Assembly: GCA_003170275.1 (NCBI GenBank)
Contig: PNAM01000010.1
Location: 321,656-385,655 of the forward strand
DNA: 64,000 nt
DNA from: Myxococcales bacterium
Lineage (GTDB): Bacteria > Myxococcota_A > Polyangia > Palsa-1104
Direction of reading: 5' to 3'
The notes below the pieces were generated by a model, which saw only the letters and a program-made list of their open reading frames with translations, was not told where the DNA came from and made no database searches. Made by a program: the position numbers and the translations under genes. Numbering within the stretch: position 1 is the first letter of the stretch; every line of letters begins with the position of its first letter. Shown here piece after piece: positions 43,338-50,203 of this stretch.

Positions 43338-44564
43338 TTACCGCGGACCGAACAGGAAAGCCAGCGCGGCCGGGAGGCGCTGCGCCCAGTAGATCTCGTT
43401 GTGCTGCGCGCCCGCCTGATAGACGTGCAGGAAGTTCTGCCCCTCGGTGTAGCCGACCTCGACGTACTTGGCGACCAGCAGCTTGGTGTCCACCGCGTCG
43501 TCGTCCGGATCGCCGCAGTCCACGTACACGAGGTTGGGCCGCATCGCCACGCCCTTCATGGTGTTCACGTCGGTGATGATGGTGTTCGCGTTCCACCAGG
43601 TCGACGGCGACATGGCGCCGACGATGCCGTAGATGTCGGGCCGCTTGACGCCCGCGTACGCGGAGATCAGGCCGCCCAGCGACGAGCCCATGATCCCGGT
43701 GGTGTCGCGTCCCGGCAGCGTGCGCAGGGTCGAGTCGACCATCGGCTTGAGCTCGGTGATCAGCATCTGCAGGTACAGATCGCCGCCGCCGCCGCCCGGC
43801 GTGGTCGGATCGGTGGTCGGCGTGTACTCGTAGATGCGCTGCGCGGTGTTGTCCGGCGCGACCACGATGATCTCGCCGATCGACTGGACCACCGACCCAT
43901 CGGAGTCGATGCCGGCGTTCAAGGTCTCGTCGACCTTCCACTCGTTGCCGCCGAACGCCAGGGCCGCGTCGAACAAGTTCTGCCCGTCGTGCATGTAGAG
44001 CACCGGGTACTTGGCGAGCGGGTTCTCGTCGTAGCTGGGCGGCAGGTAGGCGCGGACCACGCGGTCGTTGCCGAGCACCGTCGAGTGGAACGCGGGGAAG
44101 AGCTGCTTGACGGTGCCCTGCGTGGTGAAGAAGTGCGGATAGACGTCGACGGTCGCGCCGCGCGCCACCGCGTAGTTGGCGCCGCGCGCCCAGGTGGCGT
44201 CGTCGAGGAGCGGCTTGAACTGCGCCTTGGCCGGCAGGTCCGCGAAGGTGTACGTGAAGGTCCCGTCCGCCGCGGCGGTGAGCGGCACGCCCTGGGTCCA
44301 GCTCAACGGCGCGGTGTCGCCGCGCAGCGCCAGCGTATGGCTGCCAACCGGATAGTGGATGCGCAGCGTGGTGATCGTCGAAGTCGGCCCGGCATCGTTC
44401 CCGCTGCCGCCGCCCGCGTCGACCATCGGCGTGACACCGCCGTCTTCGCCGCCGGCGGGCGGCGCTCCGCTGTCGTCCGCTCCGGACAAGTGGGTGGTGT
44501 CGGCCGCGCAGGCGGCGAACAGAAACGAAGTAGCGAGGAGGATGCGAGGTAAACCGTAACTCAC
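43338..44564 (-). CDS. Esterase-type alpha/beta-hydrolase lipoprotein (Fes/esterase D family)
   Basis: 408 residues from a GTG at 44564 giving signal MSYGLPRILLATSFLFAAC with Cys19 as the lipid site. The N-terminal mature region is Gly/Asp-rich and low complexity. A CBM48-like or starch-binding-like beta domain may follow (THTLALRGDTAPLSWTQG). The hydrolase domain has YPVLYMHDGQNLFD, the nucleophile elbow GSSLGG and a C-terminal His (GAQHNEIYWAQRLPAALAFLF), as in enterochelin esterase and esterase D relatives. Likely surface-exposed or periplasmic; substrate unknown. The start is the weakest part of the call. Confidence 0.8.
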   Translation of the reverse strand: MSYGLPRILLATSFLFAACAADTTHLSGADDSGAPPAGGEDGGVTPMVDAGGGSGNDAGPTSTITTLRIHYPVGSHTLALRGDTAPLSWTQGVPLTAAADGTFTYTFADLPAKAQFKPLLDDATWARGANYAVARGATVDVYPHFFTTQGTVKQLFPAFHSTVLGNDRVVRAYLPPSYDENPLAKYPVLYMHDGQNLFDAALAFGGNEWKVDETLNAGIDSDGSVVQSIGEIIVVAPDNTAQRIYEYTPTTDPTTPGGGGGDLYLQMLITELKPMVDSTLRTLPGRDTTGIMGSSLGGLISAYAGVKRPDIYGIVGAMSPSTWWNANTIITDVNTMKGVAMRPNLVYVDCGDPDDDAVDTKLLVAKYVEVGYTEGQNFLHVYQAGAQHNEIYWAQRLPAALAFLFGPR

Positions 44565-44604
44565 GTCAGAGGCGATACCATGGACGGCATCGCCTGTAAA
44601 GAGG

Positions 44605-45621
44605 CTAGAACGAGGCCTTGACCGCCGTGAACGAGAGGCCGAGCGAGAGCGAGTCCTTGGCCTTGTTGTCCTTGTTCGGCATGTACGTGGTGCCCTCGGT
44701 GACCTTGCCCGCCGCGTCGACCGTCGAGTTGTACAGCTGAACGTCCGGGGCGAGCACGTTCGAGATGATCGAGTTGGTCGCAACTTCGCAAACGTCGATC
44801 TTGCCGTCGCCCTTCTTGGCGCAGGACCCGTCGGTGTTCTTGCACGTCGCGCCGCAAGTGGTCACGGGCGACTCGGCCGTCCCGCCGGTGTCGAAGATCG
44901 AGAGGATCTGCTTGTTGGTCGAGGTCGTCGGGTCCACCGCGACGCGCATCGAGAGCAGCATGGCGACGTTCGGAATGATGTTGCCCTGCACGTCGGAGTT
45001 CTTGATGGCGCCGTTGAGCTGGGCCTTCATGATCCCGTCGCCCGCCTTGGTGTACTGGATGTGCGCGCCCGAGATGTTGAGCTTGACCGGGTCGGAGCCC
45101 GCCACCAGCGGGAGCTGGATGGTGAGCATGGTCGGGGTGGTGGCGGTGACCGGCGAGTTGGAGTTGAAGGTGCCCGCGCTGATCTTGCCCTTGAAGGTGC
45201 CGCCGCCGAGCGCGCTGTTGATGGTGAGCGCGTCGGTGCCGTCATACTTCGGCGGCGTCGCCGGCTTGACCCCGGCGGAGACGTCGGTGGTGCCGCAGTC
45301 GTTGCTCGACAGGTCGGCGGCCTTCTCGTCGAGGAGCAACAGCACGCTGCCGTCGGTGACCGCGGTGGTCACGCCGGCCTGGGTGTCGAGGTTCTGCGCC
45401 ATCAGGGCGCCGATGATGTTGCCCAGCTGATTATCCAGCTTGCCGTCGCCGTTCAAGTCGAGCGCGTAGTCGGCGCGCTGCTGAGGCACCAGCAGCGTGT
45501 TGGCGACGTACTTCGCCTCGGCGCCGGTGCTGGCATTGGTGCACTCCGAAACGCCGGTGCTGTCACAGCCGGACACGCCGGCCGCGAACGAAAGCAACAT
45601 GATCAAGCTAGACCGCTTCAT
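44605..45621 (-). CDS. Lipoprotein of unknown function with EF-hand-like motif
   Basis: 338 residues from the ATG at 45621 behind GGAGG. The signal ends at VSGC (lipobox). The mature part is Ala/Thr/Gly/Asn-rich and beta-like. A segment DLNGDGKLDNQ is calcium-binding-like (DxNxDGxLD), and a further AKKGDGKIDVCEV is similar, so dockerin- or EF-hand-type calcium binding is plausible. Four or more cysteines could be paired. I do not recognise the family. It is divergent from the DUF4388 gene, each with its own promoter-like boxes. Confidence 0.78.
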   Translation of the reverse strand: MKRSSLIMLLSFAAGVSGCDSTGVSECTNASTGAEAKYVANTLLVPQQRADYALDLNGDGKLDNQLGNIIGALMAQNLDTQAGVTTAVTDGSVLLLLDEKAADLSSNDCGTTDVSAGVKPATPPKYDGTDALTINSALGGGTFKGKISAGTFNSNSPVTATTPTMLTIQLPLVAGSDPVKLNISGAHIQYTKAGDGIMKAQLNGAIKNSDVQGNIIPNVAMLLSMRVAVDPTTSTNKQILSIFDTGGTAESPVTTCGATCKNTDGSCAKKGDGKIDVCEVATNSIISNVLAPDVQLYNSTVDAAGKVTEGTTYMPNKDNKAKDSLSLGLSFTAVKASF

Positions 45622-45645
45622 AGGACCCTCCTCCGTGGAGCCGCG

Positions 45646-45675
45646 TTTATAACCGAGGCGGCGCTTTCGACGCAA
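45646..45675 (-). promoter_or_regulatory. Promoter-like boxes before the EF-hand-like lipoprotein gene
   Basis: Reading leftward: TTGCGT (45670-45675), 18-nt spacer, TATAAA (45646-45651), start of transcription near 45639, 18 nt before the ATG at 45621. The -10 is good, the -35 moderate. Confidence 0.55.
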
Positions 45676-45699
45676 GTAGCTATGAAGCATCTACTTACA

Positions 45700-45728
45700 T
45701 TGACTTGAGGTCCCCTGCCGTCTAGGCT
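45700..45728 (+). promoter_or_regulatory. Promoter-like boxes before the DUF4388-type gene
   Basis: TTGACT (45700-45705), 17-nt spacer, TAGGCT (45723-45728), start near 45735, 18 nt before the ATG at 45753. Together with the opposite promoter it makes a back-to-back pair in a 131-bp gap. Confidence 0.55.
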
Positions 45729-45752
45729 CTGCCGTCGGAAGATAAACCCTCC

Positions 45753-47168
45753 ATGTCCTCCCTGCCCGATGGCTTCACCTGGACCGGCAGCCTCGACGAG
45801 ACCGACATCCGCTCGCTCTACGCGGCCTGTCACTCTCTCAGGTTTTCCGGCCGCCTACAGCTCAAGGACGGTCCGCAAAAGGCCGAGGTCCTGTTCGTGG
45901 CCGGCGAGCCGATCGAGATCGACGGCGGCGACACGCAGCGCATCGCCTTGTGGGCGCGCGGCACCTTCTGCGCGGTCCAGGCGATCCCCAGCCTGCACGG
46001 CGAGCTGACCGCGCACCGCGAGGTGAGCGGCTCGCTCGCCGAGACCAAGCCGTCCATGTTGTGGGCGTGGATCAGCGAGTACCGGCTGACCTGCGAGATC
46101 GAGCTCGAGCGTCCGGGCTCGAAGGCGCTGGTGGCGTTCTCCAACGGGCACGCCGAGAACGCACAGGTCAACGGGCTGCCCGAGCTGGCCGCGCTCGCGC
46201 GCGTCTCGTCGTGGACCGACGGCAGCTTCGTGGTCAAGCTGCGGCCGCTGTTCGTCGACGGGGTGATCCCGCACGCACCGCCGATGCCCGAGGGCGCGCC
46301 GCCCAACGATCCGCGCACCTTCGACGTGTCGCGCTCGATCCCGATGGATCTCAAGTCCAAGCCGTCGACGCCCTACCCGCCGCCGCTCCAGTCGCGTCCG
46401 CCCACGCCGCCGCTCGGCGAGCTGGCGCAGGTCGCGTCGGTGCACGCGCGGCCGCCGGCGAGCACCGGCCACAAGGAGGATCGCAGCGGGAGCACCCAGC
46501 CGCTGCCGCCGCCGGGCGAGCGCGCGGGCGATCTGTTCGCCCTGCAGCCCAAGCGCGGCAAGGGGCTGTGGATCGTCGCGCTGCTCTCGATCCTCGTGGC
46601 AGGCGGCGCGGGCGCGCTCTACTACTTCCACCTGCCGCCGTTCTCGCCGCCGCCCAAGCCGGTCGAGGCCAAGCCTGAAGAGAAACCGGTCGAGGCCAAG
46701 CCCGAAGAAAAGCCCGTCGAGGCCAAGCCCGAAGAGAAGCCGCCGGAGGTCAAGCCGGAGGTCAAGCCCGAAGAGAAACCGGTCGAGGCCAAGCCCGAAG
46801 TAGCGCCTCCCGTCGACGACAAGAAGGAAAAGGCGAACAAGGAGAAGGCCGAGAAGTGGGTGCTCAAGGGCCGCATGCTGCTCGCCGAGGGCCACGAGCA
46901 CACCTCGCTCGATCTGTTCCGCAAGGCGGAGAAGCTGCAGCCCAAGAACAACGCCTACAAGGTCTACGAGCAACAGGCGCTCGGCAAGATGGGGCGCGCC
47001 GAGGTCCTGATCGAAGGCAAGGGCACGGTGACCATCGACGGCCACAAGTTCGCGGCGCCGCGCAAGCTCAAGATCGCCGCCGGCCCGCACGATATCGAGA
47101 GCGCCGACGGGACCGCCGAGGTGACCTTGAAGCGCGGCGAAAAGAAAAAGCTCAGGGGGAAGAAATGA
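45753..47168 (+). CDS. DUF4388-like/TM/PEGA-like membrane protein
   Basis: 471 residues. Residues 1-180 resemble the DUF4388 domain found in deltaproteobacterial signalling proteins (FSGRLQLKDGPQKAEVLFVAGEPIEIDGG). A Pro-rich linker, one membrane helix (~272-293, GLWIVALLSILVAGGAGALYYF), then VEAKPEEKP repeats and a charged helix (KANKEKAEKWVLKGRMLLAEGHEH). The C-terminal ~60 residues read as a PEGA-like surface-layer or wall-binding module (VLIEGKGTVTIDGHKFAAPRKLKIAAGPHDIE). It probably links a cytoplasmic sensor or scaffold to the envelope. No ribosome site is obvious. Confidence 0.75.
   Translation: MSSLPDGFTWTGSLDETDIRSLYAACHSLRFSGRLQLKDGPQKAEVLFVAGEPIEIDGGDTQRIALWARGTFCAVQAIPSLHGELTAHREVSGSLAETKPSMLWAWISEYRLTCEIELERPGSKALVAFSNGHAENAQVNGLPELAALARVSSWTDGSFVVKLRPLFVDGVIPHAPPMPEGAPPNDPRTFDVSRSIPMDLKSKPSTPYPPPLQSRPPTPPLGELAQVASVHARPPASTGHKEDRSGSTQPLPPPGERAGDLFALQPKRGKGLWIVALLSILVAGGAGALYYFHLPPFSPPPKPVEAKPEEKPVEAKPEEKPVEAKPEEKPPEVKPEVKPEEKPVEAKPEVAPPVDDKKEKANKEKAEKWVLKGRMLLAEGHEHTSLDLFRKAEKLQPKNNAYKVYEQQALGKMGRAEVLIEGKGTVTIDGHKFAAPRKLKIAAGPHDIESADGTAEVTLKRGEKKKLRGKK
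46662..46808 (+). repeat. 27-bp tandem repeats coding VEAKPEEKP
   Basis: Three adjacent 27-bp units (46662-46688, 46689-46715, 46716-46742) encode VEAKPEEKP, followed by a degenerate PEVKPEVKPEEKP part and a last VEAKPEVAP. It forms the stiff Pro/Lys/Glu spacer after the membrane helix, like the proline-rich stalk of TonB. Confidence 0.85.
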
Positions 47169-47193
47169 GCGAGCGCCCCGTGAGCGTCAGCCG

Positions 47194-47370
47194 ATGATGC
47201 TGGGCGCCGCGCTGGTGGTGCTCGGCGCGAGCGGGACGGTGTGGAGCGTGGTGGCCTCGACCACGCGACGCCGGCCGGTGGATCTGATCGCGGCGCTGCT
47301 CGCACCGCTGGCGTTGTTGGTCGCGCTGGCCGGCGGGGTGCTCCTGTTCGTGCCCGGCTTTCTGAAGTAA
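47194..47370 (+). CDS. Small two-helix membrane protein
   Basis: 58 residues, MMLGAALVVLGASGTVWSVV then a short basic loop (STTRRRPVDL) and a second helix (IAALLAPLALLVALAGGVLLFVPGFLK). The TAA shares its last A with the ATG of the M61 peptidase (TAATG), and it begins 25 bp after the DUF4388-like gene, so all three genes look co-translated. No strong ribosome site is seen. Positive-inside rule puts the RRR loop in the cytoplasm and both ends outside. Function unknown; the coupling is the main argument that it is real. Confidence 0.6.
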   Translation: MMLGAALVVLGASGTVWSVVASTTRRRPVDLIAALLAPLALLVALAGGVLLFVPGFLK

Positions 47371-49160
47371 TGCGGCGCGCGGCGGCGACTACGCTGGCGC
47401 TCGCCGTCTCCGTCTCCGTCTCCGTCTCCGTCCTTTGGGGGCAGGCCGCGCGCGCGGACGTCGAGTACCACATCGACCTCAGCGAGCGCGCGGCGAATCG
47501 GGCGATCGTCGACATGACCGTGCGCGCCGCCGCGACGCCGCTCGAGCTGTCGATGCCGGTGTGGACCCCCGGCGCCTACGAAGTGCGCACCTGGGGCCGC
47601 AACGTGAGCACCGGGACGGCGGAGTCGCGCGGCAAGCCGCTCACCTTCCGGCGCACCGGGCCGAGCACCTTCCGCGTCGAGGGCCACACCGCCGGCGCCG
47701 AGGTGCACCTGCGCTATCGCGTGTACGCGCCGCAGCTCTCCGACGACGGCACGCAGATCGACGCCGGGCATGCGTATCTGAACGGCACCTCGCTGTTCCT
47801 CGTGGCGCGCGGCGCGGAGCGCGCGTTTCACCACGTGAGCGTGGCGGTGCCGCCCGGCTGGCGGCTGGCCACGGCGCTCGACGAAGCGCCGTCGGGCGAT
47901 CTGGAAGCGCTCGGCTACGAGGCGCTGATCGACGCGCCGATCGAGGTGGGCCGCTTCGTCGACGCCGAGGTGCGCGCCAACGGGCGGCCGTATCGCATCG
48001 TGGTCGACGGCGCGAGCGAGCTGCCGGCGTTCCTGGTCAAGGACGTGGCGGCGATCGCCGAGGCCGAAGCGCGCCTGGTCGGCCCGCCGCCGTACAAGCG
48101 CTATCTATTGATGATCCACCTGGCCGACGGGATCGGACGGATCGCCGCGCTCGAGCACGGCGCGTCCACGTCGGTGGTGGTGCCACACCGCAGCCTCGCG
48201 GGACCCTCGAGTGAAGCGTACGACGAGCTCCTCTACGTGGTCGCGCACGAGCTGTTCCACGCCTGGAACGCGCGGCGGCTGCGGCCGGCCGAGCTGGTGC
48301 CGTACGATCTGAGCCGTCCGTCGCCGGCGCGCTCCTTGTGGATCACCGAGGGCGTGACCGAGTACTACGCGCACCGCGCCATGCTGCAGAGCGGCCGCTG
48401 GACGCGCGCCCGCTACCTCGAGCGGCTGGGCGAAGAGGCTACCCGCGCGCTACTCGCGGCGCGCCGCGGGCTGACCGTCGAGGAGGATGCCGAGCTGGCG
48501 TGGCAGCCGCCCGACGAAGCCGGCATGGACCCCGACGCGTACTACGCGCGCGGCCACCTGGTGTCCCTGGCGCTCGACGCCAGCATTCGCGGCGCTTCCG
48601 ATGGGACGCATTCCCTCGACGACGTGATCAAGGCGCTCCTGGCCGCCGCGGATCGCGCGGGCGGCGTGTTGCCGCTCGACGGCGACGTGCTCGCCAGGTA
48701 CGTGACCCCGCTGGCCAACGCGCAGATCGCGGCGCGCATCGCCACCTGGACGCGCGCCCCCGACGAGATCGGGCACATGGACGACGCGCTGGCGGCGCTC
48801 GGCCTCAAGCTGAGCGTCGACGAGGCCGCGCCGCGCACGATCGCCGGCTTCGCCGCGGAGACCGACACCGCCGGGCTACGGGTGGTGAACGTGCTGCCCG
48901 ACGGGCCGGCCTTCCACGCCGGGCTGCGCGCAGGCGATCGCATCCTCAACCTCGACGGCTCGGCGCCCACCCGCCGTTGGGCCGAGGCGATCGCGGCGCG
49001 CCCGGCCGGCACGCTGATCGCCGTCGAGGCGGTGCGCGCGGCGCGTCACCTCCAGCTGGCCATCCAGCTCGGGCTACAGCGACAGACTAGCTGCCGGCTG
49101 ATCGAGGCGCCGGTGCCACCGCGGGTGGCACTGCGACGGGACGCGTGGCTGGGTCGCTGA
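47370..49160 (+). CDS. M61-family peptidase with C-terminal PDZ domain
   Basis: 596 residues from the ATG at 47370. A signal peptide contains a hexanucleotide-repeat-coded SVSVSVSVS stretch. The M61 beta domain follows (MPVWTPGAYEVRTWGRNV), then the gluzincin site VVAHELFHAWNARRLRP with His293-Glu294 and His297, and the downstream Glu in ITEGVTEYYAHRAML. A PDZ domain ends the protein (GLRVVNVLPDGPAFHAGLRAGDRILNLDG). The family is the glycyl aminopeptidase type, acting in the periplasm. The 3' end overlaps ilvE tail-to-tail by 74 bp. Confidence 0.92.
   Translation: MRRAAATTLALAVSVSVSVSVLWGQAARADVEYHIDLSERAANRAIVDMTVRAAATPLELSMPVWTPGAYEVRTWGRNVSTGTAESRGKPLTFRRTGPSTFRVEGHTAGAEVHLRYRVYAPQLSDDGTQIDAGHAYLNGTSLFLVARGAERAFHHVSVAVPPGWRLATALDEAPSGDLEALGYEALIDAPIEVGRFVDAEVRANGRPYRIVVDGASELPAFLVKDVAAIAEAEARLVGPPPYKRYLLMIHLADGIGRIAALEHGASTSVVVPHRSLAGPSSEAYDELLYVVAHELFHAWNARRLRPAELVPYDLSRPSPARSLWITEGVTEYYAHRAMLQSGRWTRARYLERLGEEATRALLAARRGLTVEEDAELAWQPPDEAGMDPDAYYARGHLVSLALDASIRGASDGTHSLDDVIKALLAAADRAGGVLPLDGDVLARYVTPLANAQIAARIATWTRAPDEIGHMDDALAALGLKLSVDEAAPRTIAGFAAETDTAGLRVVNVLPDGPAFHAGLRAGDRILNLDGSAPTRRWAEAIAARPAGTLIAVEAVRAARHLQLAIQLGLQRQTSCRLIEAPVPPRVALRRDAWLGR
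47406..47432 (+). repeat. GTCTCC hexanucleotide repeat in the M61 signal peptide
   Basis: Four tandem GTCTCC units (47406-47429) plus GTC encode VSVSVSVSV in the hydrophobic core of the signal peptide. Each added or lost unit changes the core by two residues and leaves the frame intact, so it could tune secretion. Confidence 0.85.
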
Positions 49161-50103
49161 CGTAGGTGAGCCAGTGCGGGTAGGACGGCTTCTCGCCCGC
49201 CTTGCCCTTGACCGCCTCGAAGTAGGCTTCCTGCAAGCGACGCGTCACCGGCCCGCACTCGCCGATGCCGACCTTGCGGTCGTCGATCTCGCGCACCGGC
49301 GTGAGCTCGGCCGCGGTGCCGCACATGAACACCTCGTCGGCGCAGTACATCTCGTCGCGCGCGAAGGTGGTCTCCTCGACGGTGAGCCCGAGATCGCGCG
49401 CGATGGTGATCACCGAGTCGCGCGTGATGCCCGCCAGGATCGCGGAGGACAACGGCGGCGTCTTCAAGCGGCCGTTCTTGACCAGGAAGATGTTCTCGCC
49501 CGAGGCCTCGCACACCAGGCCCTGCGAATCGAGCAGGATCGCCTCGGAGTAGCCGGCCTTGAGCGCCTCGCGCTTGGCGAGCACCGAGTTGACGTACTGG
49601 CCGCAGATCTTGCCCTTCGACATGGTCGAGTTGAGCCCGCCGCGCGTGAACGACGAGATCTTGCAGCGGATGCCCTTCTTGAGCCCCTCGTCGCCCAGGT
49701 AGGCGCCCCACTCGTAGACCGCGATCACCGTGCGCACCGGGTTGTCGAGCGAGCCGAGCCCGAGCGCGCCGTCGCCGAGGAACACGATCGGCCGCAGGTA
49801 GGCCTCGGACATGCGGTTGGCGCGCATGGTCTCGACGCACGCGTCGATCACCTGCTGGCGGCTGAACGGCACGTCGATCGTGCAGATGTTGCAGGAGTCG
49901 AACAGGCGATCGATGTGTTCGGCGAGACGGAAGATCGCGCCTCTTCCGTCTGCGCGCCGATAGCAGCGGATGCCCTCGAACGCGCCCACGCCGTAGTGCA
50001 GGGTGTGCGTGAGCACGTGGAAGTTGGCGTCCGCAAAGGGCACCAGTCGACCGTCGACCCAGATCTTGTCGACCGCCTTGAGCTTCGAGGAACCGCTTGC
50101 CAT
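49087..50103 (-). CDS. ilvE: Branched-chain amino acid aminotransferase
   Basis: 338 residues. The opening KIWVDGRLVPFADANFHVLTHTLHYGVGAFEGIRCY is the class IV aminotransferase type of IlvE; the PLP lysine is Lys165 (SKGKICGQY), and EASGENIFLVKNG holds the conserved Glu and ENIF loop. It makes Val, Leu and Ile from their keto acids. The last ~20 residues (PVAVPPAVAPAPRSAGS) are a Pro/Ala tail lying in the region that overlaps the M61 gene on the other strand; the tail may be a recent extension. A 12-bp palindrome lies 6 bp upstream. Confidence 0.95.
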   Translation of the reverse strand: MASGSSKLKAVDKIWVDGRLVPFADANFHVLTHTLHYGVGAFEGIRCYRRADGRGAIFRLAEHIDRLFDSCNICTIDVPFSRQQVIDACVETMRANRMSEAYLRPIVFLGDGALGLGSLDNPVRTVIAVYEWGAYLGDEGLKKGIRCKISSFTRGGLNSTMSKGKICGQYVNSVLAKREALKAGYSEAILLDSQGLVCEASGENIFLVKNGRLKTPPLSSAILAGITRDSVITIARDLGLTVEETTFARDEMYCADEVFMCGTAAELTPVREIDDRKVGIGECGPVTRRLQEAYFEAVKGKAGEKPSYPHWLTYVSDPATRPVAVPPAVAPAPRSAGS

Positions 50104-50109
50104 CTCTCA

Positions 50110-50121
50110 GTAGGTACCTAC
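50110..50121. repeat. 12-bp perfect palindrome upstream of ilvE
   Basis: GTAGGTACCTAC, 6 bp before the ilvE start codon. It could be an operator or a hairpin over the ribosome site; no other support. Confidence 0.35.
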
Positions 50122-50203
50122 GCGGCAACCAGAACGCAACGAAAAAGGGGGGCCCTTGTCACGGTGCGTCAACGCTAATGCAAGTAGCTGACATGCTGCG
50201 CGT

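Noticed and set aside
44605..45690. Start of the EF-hand-like lipoprotein at 45690 with a basic N-terminal extension
   Set aside because: GGAGG precedes the ATG at 45621, which begins directly with a lipoprotein signal; the longer form would bury the signal peptide and overlap the divergent promoter.
50135..50165. Hairpin with T-run downstream of glnE on the - strand
   Set aside because: The stem is at most 5 bp (AAGGG/CCCTT) with a 3-nt loop; too weak to call a terminator.
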